Of a DNA stretch of 64,000 bases, positions 21,447 to 31,754 are shown piece by piece. The notes below the pieces were generated by a model. It was given only the letters and a program-made list of their open reading frames with translations, was not told the origin of the DNA and searched no databases. The stretch is from the NCBI GenBank assembly GCA_024114885.1, contig CP099420.1, forward strand, positions 1,612,001 to 1,676,000, read 5' to 3'. The translations under genes and the position numbers were made by a program. Origin of the DNA: Septoria linicola (Eukaryota > Ascomycota > Dothideomycetes > Mycosphaerellales > Mycosphaerellaceae). Each line of letters starts with the position of its first letter. Position 1 is the first letter of the stretch.

Positions 21447-22553
21447 ATGACGAATTCCGCCAGCAGCCAACTCGTCCTTGTGACAGGCGGCAGCGGACAT
21501 CTCGGTAGCCATTGTGTCCTTCAACTCCTACAAAAAGGCTACCAAGTCCGCACAACCGTACGCACACAATCCCGCGTCGAAGATGCCAAAGCCAAATACC
21601 GCCACGGCGGCGCAACAGACGAACAGATCTCAGCCATCGAGATAGTAATCCTAGACCTCGTCAATGACACCGACTCCGCCTGGACAAAAGCCTGCACAGG
21701 CGCCAAATACCTCCTCCACACAGCCGGCCTAATAGCCACGGGAAAAGAGAAAGACGTGAACGAACTCCTCATCCCGCTCAAAGACGGCACACTCCGCGTC
21801 CTCCGCGCAGCAAAAGCAGCAGGAGTTCACAAAGTAGTCTTCACGAGCTCAGTAGCCGCCATCGCACAAGGCCACGGGCCCAAACGAGGCAAATCCCAGC
21901 CTTTCACGGAAGAAGACTGGACAGATCTATCAGATAAGAAAGAGAAGCTACATGTATACCCTCGTGCGAAAACGATACAAGAGCAAGCAGCGTGGGAGTA
22001 TATCAAGAGCGAAGAAGGCGAAGGGTTAGAAATGACTGTGATCAATCCTGTGGCGATGTATGGCCCTTCGTTGAGTAAGGAGTTTGCGTCGAGTCTGAAG
22101 CTCATTGGGATTTTGCTGGGAGGTATGCCGGGTGTGCCGCAGTATGGGACGGGGATGGTGGATGTGAGAGATGTTGCGGAGTTGCATGTGAAAGCTATGG
22201 AAAGTGAGGCTGCGAATGGGCAGAGATATCTTGCGATTTCTGGCACGTCGAAAGAGGTAGAGTCGCAAGACGCGGTGTGTGATTTTGTCAGTATGATCTC
22301 GTCAGCTGAGATTTTGCGAAATGGCTTACCAGTAGAGAGGACGAGTAAGATCCCGACGAGGACGCTGCCGAATTTCGTGATGCGAGCTGCGGGCTACTTT
22401 GATCCTGTTGTTGGAGTGTGTTTACCTGATCTTGGAAAAGAGCTCGCAGGCTCGTTTGCAAAAGCTAGGAAAGAGCTTGACTGGAAGCCCAGAACAGTCG
22501 AGGAAGCGCTTCTCTCGAGTGCGAACAGTCTGATAGAGTTTGGCGCTGTATAG
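21447..22553 (+). CDS. Dihydroflavonol-reductase-like NAD(P)-dependent extended SDR
   Basis: Intronless, 368 aa, ATG at 21447 in good context (atcATGACG). The Rossmann motif TGGSGHLGSH is near residue 14, and RTTVRTQSR marks NADPH preference. VFTSSVAAIAQG provides the Ser and YPRAK the Tyr/Lys of the active site; VINPVAMYGPSLS and YGTGMVDVRDVAELHVKAM are family marks. It is a soluble oxidoreductase of the 4-dihydroflavonol-reductase / cinnamoyl-CoA-reductase / 3-beta-HSD type. The likely activity is reduction of a carbonyl on a small molecule; the substrate is unknown. Confidence 0.87.
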   Translation: MTNSASSQLVLVTGGSGHLGSHCVLQLLQKGYQVRTTVRTQSRVEDAKAKYRHGGATDEQISAIEIVILDLVNDTDSAWTKACTGAKYLLHTAGLIATGKEKDVNELLIPLKDGTLRVLRAAKAAGVHKVVFTSSVAAIAQGHGPKRGKSQPFTEEDWTDLSDKKEKLHVYPRAKTIQEQAAWEYIKSEEGEGLEMTVINPVAMYGPSLSKEFASSLKLIGILLGGMPGVPQYGTGMVDVRDVAELHVKAMESEAANGQRYLAISGTSKEVESQDAVCDFVSMISSAEILRNGLPVERTSKIPTRTLPNFVMRAAGYFDPVVGVCLPDLGKELAGSFAKARKELDWKPRTVEEALLSSANSLIEFGAV

Positions 22554-23242
22554 AGCCGCAAAGAAGACAATATCTGTATGAGCCATCGTGGCAATGGCAT
22601 AGTTGAGACCAAGAGCATCCGCCGAGCGCATCTCCACGATGAATCTCCGACAACAGATCCATCAGCCCCCCACCTAACCACTTCTACTCCATACTGGCCA
22701 GCCCAGCCTGATCTCCACCTCGCAGATGCCCTTTCCAGCCAAGCGAGCTGGCAACTGCAGTTTTCTGCTCTGCATTCAATCATCATAGTCGAATGTGTAG
22801 TTTTCGAGACCCAGCCTCATCCGTCGATCAACCTCGCCGATATCGCGGACACTTTGGCATCGGCACCACCAGATTCTGTGGTGATTTGACAGGTGAGCAC
22901 AGTCGATGAACTCGCTGAAGGCACAATCCGTAGTACAAAGACAAGGCGCAGGAAGGTATGCGGTTGGCCAGTTCTCGATGGCAGTCTTCGCATCCTTGAT
23001 GAATGTATCGGGCAGTGTGCCACGCCGGTCACAGAATGAACACCTGAAAAGGTCTCGCAGTAAGAGCACACTCGACAACGGCTTTGGCACGGTTTGTTGT
23101 CTCTCAAAAATGTACATGTCTTACTACACAAACTATATCAATACATTTCCGATGCAAGTCTTTGTCTTGCCCAACACCAGACGCCATACGCTAATCCGCA
23201 GCAATGTAGGCCGATTGGCCGAACTTCCTCCTCGTCTGTCGT
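22554..23242. other. Intergenic: convergent 3' region
   Basis: This lies between the ends of the reductase and the mannosyltransferase. Overlapping short frames on both strands have no motif. Confidence 0.3.
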
Positions 23243-24520
23243 CTACAGCTCCTGACTCCATTCGTTGCCAACATACTTGAACCAGCTCGGCCTGCAGTCT
23301 TCCTTTTGCAGGAACGGCTCTCCGTCGTAAAACTTACCGGCCTTGCAACCCTTACACTTGGGCGAGTTGGGGCAGTTGAAGAATGGAATGTGTCTGTAGC
23401 CAATGTCCTTGAACCAGTGTATTCGGTTCTGCTCCTCGAACAAGCCCAATGCAATGGAGTGGACTGGTGCATCGCCCCAACGTTCGTAGAAGAAGCCGCC
23501 TGCACGATCAAGGTGCTCAAAGTAAGCTTCGTAGGCGGGGGAACGCCAGAAGTTCATGTCGGCAATTTCGAAGTTGGACCAGAAATGGCAGGTACTGTAG
23601 CCATTGGCGATCTGGTTGTGTTCGGGTCGACGCTCCTTGTCTGTGAGCCAGCCTAGAGCGTTGTCCTTGGCCAGGTACTTGTTGTTGCCAGCCAGGAATT
23701 TGATCGTCTCCGGCCACAGCTGCTCGATAGACTGGGGCGAGTCGTAGATGTTGATTGTGAAGCCGTATGTCTTGTTGTGGTCTCGCATGTAGCGGAACAC
23801 ATCATAGTCCACGTCGCAAAAGAAGTTGACGTGGGGTTCCACTCGCCAGTAGTATTGCATGTCCTTGAGTGCTGGATGTTTGTAGAAGTATCCACTGTTC
23901 CACCTGCACATTTGGTGATAGCTCTTCATGCTGGCGTACTGGATGTTCTTCTCCTCCAAAATCTTGGCCGACTCCTTCATCAGGTCTGCATTGATCCACG
24001 AAGGAATCTCCCAGTGCTCTTTGGGGATCAGCTCGTAATTGCACTTTGCCTTTGTGTTGGCCGATGTGGCCTTCTTGAACTCGTCGGTGAAGGGCTCATC
24101 GTTGAAAAAGGTCCATGGATAGTTGAATTTGTGGTTCCACGTGCGTTCGAGCTGCTGCATGCTGCTCACAATCTGCTCCAGCTCGCTGTTGCGCACAAGC
24201 GAGAGGATGGTGGCATTGATGCGATCGCTGTTGGGATTGTCGGGGTCGTAGTTGTTGCCCACTACTCGATGCAGCGGCTCGGGGGGCTCGAGGGTTTCTG
24301 TTGCATGGCTCTGGTCAGTCTTTCGTGTTGCAAAATCTCTACATGTCACCGCTTTCTCACCATCGAGATTGGGATCGCGGACCATGTCGCCCAGCTTTGC
24401 ATGTCCTTCTGGCAGCTTTGCGACAGTCGGATTGCGCATAATCTGAACCAGCAGAAACACAAAGAGCGCCATCGTGGCCAGCGCCAGCAGCCGGATGGGC
24501 TTGGGAATGCCCACAGCCAT
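23243..24520 (-). CDS. Alpha-1,2-mannosyltransferase, KTR/KRE2 family (GT15)
   Basis: Intronless, 425 aa. The ATG is at 24520; the open frame extends upstream without one. It is a Golgi type II membrane enzyme that adds alpha-1,2-mannose from GDP-mannose to O- and N-glycans. After a short cytosolic end, the signal anchor is about residues 10-27 (LLALATMALFVFLLVQI). The GT15 domain shows INATILSLVRNSEL, RTWNHKFNYPWTFFND, the highly conserved YHQMCRWNSGYFY and YYWRVEPHVNFFCDVDYDVF, GYSTCHFWSNFEIADMNFWR (candidate catalytic Glu), and GDAPVHSIALGL. It is divergent from the next gene across 195 bp. Confidence 0.94.
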   Translation of the reverse strand: MAVGIPKPIRLLALATMALFVFLLVQIMRNPTVAKLPEGHAKLGDMVRDPNLDGEKAVTCRDFATRKTDQSHATETLEPPEPLHRVVGNNYDPDNPNSDRINATILSLVRNSELEQIVSSMQQLERTWNHKFNYPWTFFNDEPFTDEFKKATSANTKAKCNYELIPKEHWEIPSWINADLMKESAKILEEKNIQYASMKSYHQMCRWNSGYFYKHPALKDMQYYWRVEPHVNFFCDVDYDVFRYMRDHNKTYGFTINIYDSPQSIEQLWPETIKFLAGNNKYLAKDNALGWLTDKERRPEHNQIANGYSTCHFWSNFEIADMNFWRSPAYEAYFEHLDRAGGFFYERWGDAPVHSIALGLFEEQNRIHWFKDIGYRHIPFFNCPNSPKCKGCKAGKFYDGEPFLQKEDCRPSWFKYVGNEWSQEL

Positions 24521-24715
24521 GGTGGGTGAATAATGTGTTGATGGCTGTCCTATCTTCACACTTCATGTGGAAACATTCAAAGTGCACGCGCCTCTCCTGT
24601 GGCTCTCTCTCGCCTATGGTTCGCCGTACTCGATCACCTGCTTCGCGTCAACATCGCGTCGTCCTGGCACATCTTCGCAATATTTGCATGCAAGCCATCA
24701 TGTGGTCTGGAGGAC
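24521..24715. promoter_or_regulatory. Compact bidirectional promoter
   Basis: Only 195 bp separate the ATGs of the mannosyltransferase (minus) and the gamma-tubulin-complex gene (plus). Both promoters must lie here or reach into the neighbouring gene. No TATA box is evident. Confidence 0.5.
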
Positions 24716-27166
24716 ATGGCACATGCAGCGCGCTTGGACAAGCTCGCCGAGGGGCTCGTCATTGCCATCACCGGCCGGCTGTCTGATGATCCTGCTTTTA
24801 GAGCCTTGAAAGGCCAGGCGACCAAAGGACTGCGAGACAAAAGTCATGCCAGGACCAATCAATTTGCGGTCAAGGCCAGACTGGATGGTGTCGTCGAGAA
24901 GCTCGCCGTCTTGAACAGAGACGACTTGTCCGATGCTTTGCAAGAACGAATCGAAGAACTACCTTCCGCCTCGCAGTGGTCTCCAGAAGTTCTTTCCTTG
25001 TTGCTAGAGCTCTCTGATCGACCGGCCACGAGGACGCTTCTGAGCCATGTCCGTGTCGACGACTCTACCGAAGACATTGGACCTCAGCTGAAGTGGGAAG
25101 ATATAATCGCAGAAGAACCTGTTGAAGAGACAGGCCTCTGGGATGATATTGACCGTGGCTACCATTCCAGTGCCGACGACATTTCCGACGTCGATGAAGA
25201 TTCTGAGCCTACGACATCTACTGCTGCGACGTCGGTCGATGATGATCCTAGCGCCACTGCAAGGTTGCATCTCACTCAGCCCGATGAAAGCACAATCTCA
25301 GCAATCCGCCAAGCACAGGCGGGGCAAAGGCAGGATGAGAATGAAGTAGAGGGCGATTCCACTTCCGAGCTCTATCTCGTCCGCGAGATGTTGATGATGC
25401 TTCATGGCTTGCCGACCAAGCTCTTTCCGATCAACCCCAGCACGAGACGAATCTCAATTTCACAACCAATAAAGCTGGCCACAGCGAGCAACACTTCAAT
25501 ATCGGACTTGGTAGCTGGCAGCGTCAAGACCGCAGCGGCGCTGAATTACTTGCGAGGCTGGACGAGAAGCTCACAGGCTCTGATCTACTTACGCGCTGTC
25601 CAAGCAGCAATACAAAAATTGATGGGCTCTTTTGCTACTCAGCTGTCTTCCGTCGAGCAGCGCTTTGTAGGCCACAGCGGAAGTTCAGTCGTGAGTATCG
25701 TGAGCGTGTTGACGGATGTACGCTCGCTAGCAGCGCCACTTATTCAGCTCTCCTCGATGGTCCAGGTGGCAGCACTTTCTACGGGCAAGGGTCAGCAGCT
25801 CGTCATGCTAGACAGCCTATATGACGCGGCATGTATTACGCACATGTCTGGAGCAAGACCATCTTCTGACGCTATCATGACTGTGTTTCTAGCTGGCTTG
25901 CAAGCATACTTGCGGCCTGTCGCTGCGTGGGCAGTCTCTGGCGAGCACAGCACCTTCGGTCATGACATACCACTAGTGCAAGCTGTGAATACAGATTGCC
26001 CGGCAGGGCAAATCTGGAGCTCACAATTCGTGAGAAGTACGAAGGCAGACGGCTCTCCCTTTGTGCCGAGATGTCTTGCAGACCATGCCGACAAACTGTT
26101 CGCACTAGGAAAGAGTAGGGCGTTTCTCAAGCGCCTTCAACCTAAGATGGCTGATACAGTCTCTACTGTCAGTGTGGACATGAATCTACCCGACTTCGAG
26201 CCCATGCTAGATTTAATGGCTTTGGACGGGCTTCACTCTTTCCCGCAGCTTCTGAACGATTGCCTGAATGATTGGATCTCGGCCATCGGCGAGGACTGTA
26301 CACCTCTACTACTCGCAAGCCTCCAAAGTGAGCATGGATTATCGTCGACCATGGCAGCTCTGCCAAAGGTGTTCTTCTCTGCAGATGGCATTGCATTCCA
26401 GGACTTCGCTGATGCTGTCGCTAAACGTGTCGTGGTCAAGGGGTCAGGTCTTGCTTGGAACGACCAATTCATGCTCGCAGAACTCGCGCGAGGAACGATT
26501 GGCATCTGCGAGGGTGTCGATTCCGACTGTATCCAGGTCAGCACCCCACCTGGCAGTGTGGGCTCTACAACGACTTCGACCACCCGCGCTTTAAACACAT
26601 TCAGCTTGGAGTACAATTTTTCTTGGCCGCTTCAAAACATAACGGCATGTGCTGCCTCTGCGACTCATGCCCAGGTCTTTGCATTCCTCCTACAGGTGCA
26701 CTACGCTGGTAATCTGCTGACGAGGAGTTTCTTCTACTTGCGCGCAGCGGAACAGCGATTGGCGCCAATTGTCCCGCTTCGTCAAAAGCTGCTATGCTTC
26801 ACGCACGTTCTGCATTACTTCATCGTTACTACTGCAGACTCTATACATCTGGAGATGCTCGAAGCCATGAATCGTGCTGTTGACATCGATACCATGACAG
26901 GCATATGGCGAAACTACGACCGACGACTGCAAATGAGTCTGCTGCTTTCTCCAAAGCTTGAGCCAGTACGAGATGCTATCACGGGTATTTTGGAGCTCAG
27001 CGAGCTTCTGGCCAAGAGTACGCGGGAGAACAGCATCAGAGCATTACAAGACCAATTCGATCGAGGTTTGACTTTTCTTATTGCGGGAGTGCGTGGGCTG
27101 AGTCGAGCCGGCGGCGAAGCGGCGCTGGAGACACTTGCGGAGAGGCTTGAGTGGAGTGTACATTGA
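24716..27166 (+). CDS. Gamma-tubulin complex component, GCP5/Mod21-like
   Basis: Intronless, 816 aa from the ATG at 24716. It belongs to the Spc97/Spc98 (GCP) family, which builds the microtubule-nucleating gamma-tubulin complex at spindle pole bodies. The N-terminal part with LKWEDIIAEEPVEETGLWDD and an acidic DISDVDEDSE stretch resembles GCP5-Mod21 N-domains. GRIP1-like marks include LYLVREMLMMLHGLP and RGWTRSSQALIYLRAVQ. GRIP2-like marks include NTFSLEYNFSWPLQNI, AFLLQVHYAGNLL, FTHVLHYFIVTTAD and AMNRAVDIDTMTGIWRNYDR. Assignment to GCP5 rather than GCP4 or GCP6 rests on the N-terminus and size. Confidence 0.8.
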   Translation: MAHAARLDKLAEGLVIAITGRLSDDPAFRALKGQATKGLRDKSHARTNQFAVKARLDGVVEKLAVLNRDDLSDALQERIEELPSASQWSPEVLSLLLELSDRPATRTLLSHVRVDDSTEDIGPQLKWEDIIAEEPVEETGLWDDIDRGYHSSADDISDVDEDSEPTTSTAATSVDDDPSATARLHLTQPDESTISAIRQAQAGQRQDENEVEGDSTSELYLVREMLMMLHGLPTKLFPINPSTRRISISQPIKLATASNTSISDLVAGSVKTAAALNYLRGWTRSSQALIYLRAVQAAIQKLMGSFATQLSSVEQRFVGHSGSSVVSIVSVLTDVRSLAAPLIQLSSMVQVAALSTGKGQQLVMLDSLYDAACITHMSGARPSSDAIMTVFLAGLQAYLRPVAAWAVSGEHSTFGHDIPLVQAVNTDCPAGQIWSSQFVRSTKADGSPFVPRCLADHADKLFALGKSRAFLKRLQPKMADTVSTVSVDMNLPDFEPMLDLMALDGLHSFPQLLNDCLNDWISAIGEDCTPLLLASLQSEHGLSSTMAALPKVFFSADGIAFQDFADAVAKRVVVKGSGLAWNDQFMLAELARGTIGICEGVDSDCIQVSTPPGSVGSTTTSTTRALNTFSLEYNFSWPLQNITACAASATHAQVFAFLLQVHYAGNLLTRSFFYLRAAEQRLAPIVPLRQKLLCFTHVLHYFIVTTADSIHLEMLEAMNRAVDIDTMTGIWRNYDRRLQMSLLLSPKLEPVRDAITGILELSELLAKSTRENSIRALQDQFDRGLTFLIAGVRGLSRAGGEAALETLAERLEWSVH

Positions 27167-27390
27167 CGTGTATGTGCGATGCTCCTCATTCAAGTCCAGC
27201 TGGTACCGACATGGCCGCCCTTCCCGATTCGGTATGTGTATGCGAACTCCGGCGCAGTCAAGCTTACGCCAAGCGCGCGACTGTTGTGATAAAGCTAGCA
27301 GCATCCCGATTGTATCTGGTCTCTCCGACGACCTCGCAACATTGATTGTAGTGTAGCTTGCATGACATATCAAGAAGTAGCGATATTGGC

Positions 27391-28716
27391 ATGCAATTTC
27401 TGTCCAGACTCGGGAATCTCCAAGCTTCACAGACTATCGCCGCATCTATCAACCACTGCTCCTCACACTCATCGCCCCTCATTGTCAGAAACCTGAGGAC
27501 AACGCATCTGGCTATCCTCGCGCGTGGGATTCCCGGACGGCGACCATACACTTCCCGCAAAATGACTCCGAGAAGATTTCACCTCCCAGCAGAGACGGAT
27601 AGACACGATGGCACCATCATGGCATGGCCTACCTTATTCTCCGTTACAGGAGAAGCGCATGATTACCCTGGCGGTGATCTCAGCCAGACGCGCCTGGAAG
27701 TTGCTAACGTGGCACGAGCAATTGCGCAACACGAACGTCTTCATCTTTTCGTACGGGATACGACGACTGGCGAGGGCCATGGTATTCAAGACACCAACTT
27801 CAAGTCTGCACAAGAAGCTCTGGGCGATGTAGCCAACGTCACCATTCATCAAACACCAAACATCCACTCTCTGTGGGCAAGAGATACGGCTCCCGTCTAT
27901 GTGCGATCAATGGCCGGCCCGATTGGTATCAAATGGGGTCGAGGTGATACTGCGGGAGTCGGTTCGAGTAAGAAAGACACGTCTAGCACCATAGTCGGCA
28001 TGGTGCTTAATTACAATCAGTGGGGTCGGAAGAATGCACCGACAGCTGATATGTATCTGGCGGCCACTGCTGCTGAGACACTGAACAAATCCTACGTATT
28101 GGCGCCGTTCGTCGCCGAAGGAGGAGGTCTCATGTGGGATGGTGAAGGGACCATGCTTGCAACGGAATCTGCCATCTTGAACCCCAATCGCAACCCGGGC
28201 ATTGACAAACAAACGATGGAAAGCTACTTTGCTCACTGCTTTGGGATTCAGAAAACCATATGGGTTCCTGGGAGGAGAGGCTTCGACATCACAGACGACC
28301 ACATCGACGCGCTGGCTCGTTTCGTATCTCCTGGTAAAATTCTGCTCAGCAAGCCATTCAGCTCGGAAGCTTGGGAAAGCAAGACGTATAACGACTTACA
28401 AGACACATTGAGCACGGTCACTGACGCGAAAGGTCGATCATTCACGACGATCGATGTGCCTGAACCTGATCTTGAGGCAATACTGAGAGAAGACTATTGC
28501 CCTGACTCAGGCCCAGTAGCATCTTATGTCAATTTCCACATTGTCAATGGCGCGGTCATCGTGCCAGCCTTTGGCGATACGGAAAGAGACGCAGAAGCCG
28601 CTCGAATCATCGGCGAGCAGTTCCCAGATAGGAAGGTACAGCAAGTTCTACTGAGGCAGCTGCCGATGCAAGGCGGAGGCATACATTGTGCCACACAGCA
28701 GATTCCATCCGAGTAG
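27391..28716 (+). CDS. Agmatine deiminase-like (Porphyromonas-type arginine deiminase family)
   Basis: Intronless. The first ATG at 27391 gives 441 aa; a second at 27562 gives 384 aa, the normal family length. Residues 1-57 are rich in Arg, Ser and hydrophobics and lack acidic residues, so they could be a mitochondrial presequence. The enzyme class converts agmatine to N-carbamoylputrescine and ammonia. Catalytic marks are HDGTIMAWP, SLWARDTAPVYV, VAEGGGLMWDGEGTML, DDHIDALARFVSPG and the nucleophile Cys in QGGGIHCATQQ. Polyamine synthesis by this route is uncommon in fungi, so the physiological substrate is uncertain. Confidence 0.88.
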   Translation: MQFLSRLGNLQASQTIAASINHCSSHSSPLIVRNLRTTHLAILARGIPGRRPYTSRKMTPRRFHLPAETDRHDGTIMAWPTLFSVTGEAHDYPGGDLSQTRLEVANVARAIAQHERLHLFVRDTTTGEGHGIQDTNFKSAQEALGDVANVTIHQTPNIHSLWARDTAPVYVRSMAGPIGIKWGRGDTAGVGSSKKDTSSTIVGMVLNYNQWGRKNAPTADMYLAATAAETLNKSYVLAPFVAEGGGLMWDGEGTMLATESAILNPNRNPGIDKQTMESYFAHCFGIQKTIWVPGRRGFDITDDHIDALARFVSPGKILLSKPFSSEAWESKTYNDLQDTLSTVTDAKGRSFTTIDVPEPDLEAILREDYCPDSGPVASYVNFHIVNGAVIVPAFGDTERDAEAARIIGEQFPDRKVQQVLLRQLPMQGGGIHCATQQIPSE

Positions 28717-28775
28717 AGTAGCATACTAAGACATGAATTCATTCTTCCTTCAATCACTAAGTTTCCTCATCTATT

Positions 28776-30012
28776 CTACTCCTGCACCATATCATCCCTA
28801 CACCACCCGGGCGCCGAAACATGATTACACCTCGCCACCCGCCCTCGACTGAACTGCACCGCATAATCCCTCGCCCACCGCGCACTCATACCAAAAACGG
28901 GGAAGTCAGTACTCACAATCTGCGCACCACTCGCCAACGCATTCTCGCGCATCGTCGTATTCCGTGACAAAATCGTCGAGATGGGCTCATCTGCTCGCGT
29001 CCTCACCAAATACCCCTTCTTCACTAACCGCTGAATCTCGCGAATATCGGGATTATTATACTTGATAAACGCGCAATCCTCGTCTCCCTCCACCGCATTC
29101 GTGAAAACAGTCCGGTTCTGCAGCGATTCATGGCCGTCGCTGCGGTAGAGCGTGCGAATGTCCGAGGTGGAGTTTGAGGGGTCGTTGTCGAAGAAGAAGA
29201 GGAATTTTCCTCGCGACGAGGAGAGTGTTGGCCAGCCGTATTGGAGGATGCTAGCTTCGAGGGTCATTCCTTCATGACGGACGTCGTCGGGGGTGATCAG
29301 TTTGTCGCGGGGAAGGATGGAGAGGATTTCTGCATCGACGTTGAGGATGCGGGGGAGAGTGAAGTTGGTTGCTTCTTCGGAGGAGACGCCGCCGAGGGAG
29401 GCGGCAAAGGCGTCGTTCTTTAATTCCAGATCGAAGGTTAATGGAAGGTGGTTGGGGTTTGCGTCGGACCATGCTTTGGCTTGGGTGAGGCAGTCGGTGA
29501 AGGTGTGGCAGATGGCGTTTGTGTCGACGTCGGTGATGTGGAAGACTTTGAGGCCGGGTTGTAGCATGACGGTGTTGTCGAAGGGGGCGGTTCCATTGGG
29601 GCCGGTGGTGAGGTTGGAGAGTTTCCAGATGAGAGGGTTGGCGTATAAGCCGCCTTCTTCGTCCGAGTGCAGGTCGAGTTCAAAGGAACGGACTTGCTGG
29701 TGGTTGAGCTGGTCGGCGAGGATGGAATGAGAGTAGTAGAGATCTTGAAAGCCGGGAATGTAGGATTCGAGGACTTTGCGTTCCGAGAGAGCGACCTCGC
29801 GGTGGTAGGAATTGTGGGTGCCGATGACTTGGATCTGGTTTAGACGGAGCTGGTCGGCGGTTTCTTGTCTGCCAGAGGCATCACTTTGAGCGCGAACTGT
29901 GCCATGATGGAAGCCGAACGACACGGCGAGTGGAAGTATCTACGATGCGTGTGAGTGGCGTATGTCAGAAGTTGTGAAGGGTCTAGCGCGAGCTTACAGT
30001 GTGGAGTCGCAT
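28776..30012 (-). CDS. Secreted Ca2+-dependent phosphatidylinositol-specific phospholipase C
   Basis: Two exons: 30012-29998 encodes only MRLHT, then 29939-28776. The 58-nt intron (GTAAGC...CGTAG) lies inside the signal peptide and restores MRLHTILPLAVSFGF with an ATG, which the long exon alone lacks. The product is 392 aa. The PLC-like TIM-barrel marks are VIGTHNSYHR (catalytic His), FELDLHSD (metal/acid residues), LPLTFDLELKND, GKFLFFFDNDPS and QIVSTDFPVFG. It resembles the SaPLC1-type, calcium-dependent PI-PLC group. Several N-x-S/T sites fit secretion. Its end is 59 bp from the end of the agmatine deiminase gene. Confidence 0.85.
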
Positions 30013-30624
30013 AGCTTTACAGACCAATATGAGCGGACGAGTTCCTATAGTGGCACTAGACAGACTTACTGTACAGTCCAACACCTGTCAGCAGGAAAGA
30101 AAGCACGAACGCGCCTTGGAGTCGGCCGCGCCTGGGAGTGCTCATATCGACCCCTCAACTCAAACATGGCGTTTCGCTAACTAGTGCCGCGGTCATGGAG
30201 CGCCTTCTAGACCGTGGCGGACCAAGACTGCTATGTACGGGTAGTCATGCAAGATCAGTATGCGTAAGTCAGAGCCAGCGAATAGCGAGCAGTATTCTCA
30301 CTGGCTCTCGCGAGCACGTGTCTGTAGTGAGCGCAATGCCTGACCCTACAGGTTGGTGGAGTCCGGAGAGATGCTAAGTTAGTTTGGTTTGGTATCGAAA
30401 GGTCCGGAAAGCTAGATCTAACTTACGTCAGACAGGAGGCTGGTGCAGAGAAGGATAACTTAATTATTATGATTGCGATCTTCATCCTGTAGCCGGCCAG
30501 CCACACGTCTCACTAAACGAGCAGCTGTACATGCAGCCTGGTGGTTCCAACTCGCACGCTCTTTTGCACAAATTGAACATAATACCATAATACCTAATAC
30601 CCGTCAATTGCGACGACAGTCACC
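30013..30624. other. Intergenic: divergent promoter region
   Basis: This lies between the PI-PLC start (minus) and the SRPBCC-like gene (plus). Short frames on plus overlap one another without motifs. Confidence 0.3.
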
Positions 30625-31389
30625 ATGGCACCAGGCGAAGCGTACACCTCACACCAATTTCGCTCCAATGCCAACACTGGACCACGAGCGACCCCCACGA
30701 TCCCATCGGGCGGTCGCTGGAGCGTGTACGCCGACGTGACGATTCCCACTCCACCCCAATACCCCTACGAAGCCCTCCTCGACCTGCACTCGTGGCGTGA
30801 GTGGAACTCCTTCAACCCAGACGTGCTCATCACCAAGCATCCGAGCCCGCATTCGCGAAGTCTGCGGCTCGAGCAAGGTACCTTCTTCACCACCGACGTT
30901 GTGGTCCGCAAAGGCCAAGGCGTCGATGAGGTCAAGACCAAAAGCAAAGAAGTCTGCATGCATCTCGAGCCTCTCAAATGGGCTGGCGACGGCAAAGAGA
31001 ACCACAAGCAAGGCAGCAACACGACACGCGTCCGATGGGTTAGCGATAATGCAAATTACATGATTCCAGGCTGGGTGATCAAGAGCGAGAGAGTCAATGA
31101 GATCGAGGAGAAAGGCGCAGATGGGAAGGCCTGCATATTTCGCATGTGGATCACGTTCAGTGGTTTCGCTGCGAAGAACTGGAAGAAGAAACACGAGAAG
31201 GACATGCAAGCGCGAGTGAAGGAGTTCTGCGACGACTTGAAGGGACGATGTGAGAAGATGTTCGAGGAAGATCCCAATCTGGAGGTTGAAGACGGCCGGG
31301 AGAGGACTAGGAAGAGTATGCAGGCGGTGCGAAAGAGCGAGGATCAGTTGCGGGCGCTGCAGGGAGTGAGGAGCAATGGGTCGATTTGA
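30625..31389 (+). CDS. SRPBCC/START-like ligand-binding protein
   Basis: Single exon, 254 aa, with an excellent start context (caccATGGCA). The N-terminal two thirds fit the helix-grip SRPBCC fold: RWSVYADVTIPTPPQ, a conserved YEALLDLHSWREWNSFNP segment typical of polyketide-cyclase/START-like proteins, then alternating strands (TTDVVVRKG, TTRVRWVSD) and a C-terminal helix region (MQARVKEFCDDLKGRCEKMF). There is no signal peptide, so it is cytosolic. The C-terminus (residues 205-254) is charged and Arg/Lys-rich. Ligand and role are unknown. Confidence 0.72.
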   Translation: MAPGEAYTSHQFRSNANTGPRATPTIPSGGRWSVYADVTIPTPPQYPYEALLDLHSWREWNSFNPDVLITKHPSPHSRSLRLEQGTFFTTDVVVRKGQGVDEVKTKSKEVCMHLEPLKWAGDGKENHKQGSNTTRVRWVSDNANYMIPGWVIKSERVNEIEEKGADGKACIFRMWITFSGFAAKNWKKKHEKDMQARVKEFCDDLKGRCEKMFEEDPNLEVEDGRERTRKSMQAVRKSEDQLRALQGVRSNGSI

Positions 31390-31754
31390 GGGAGGAGGTA
31401 TACCAATTCATTGCCCTCGACGCTGTTTGCAGAGCCAGTACTCGACTCCAGCGACCAGACCGAACTTGTGCACGGCAACCCTGTAAGGGTTAGCCAGGTA
31501 CGTGGAAGCCGTGATGCTACACCGATGCGCGTCGGAGCAGCTGCCTACCAACACGAGTCTTGTACGCTTCTTATCTCTGTGGACGACCACATGGAAGGCC
31601 GAATGATTCTACGCATCAGAAAGGACGTATTACTGTTGTCTGACATGTCAGGGCAGCCTTGATCACTTTAGATAAATCCTGCAGAGCACAGTGACGCAAC
31701 GCGAGCTTCTCGTGGGGCCAGAACTTCAGCTTGCCTGAATGTCGGAAAGGCACA
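31390..31754. other. Intergenic
   Basis: This is a tandem-gene spacer upstream of the HET gene. Nothing beyond short open frames is visible. Confidence 0.3.
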
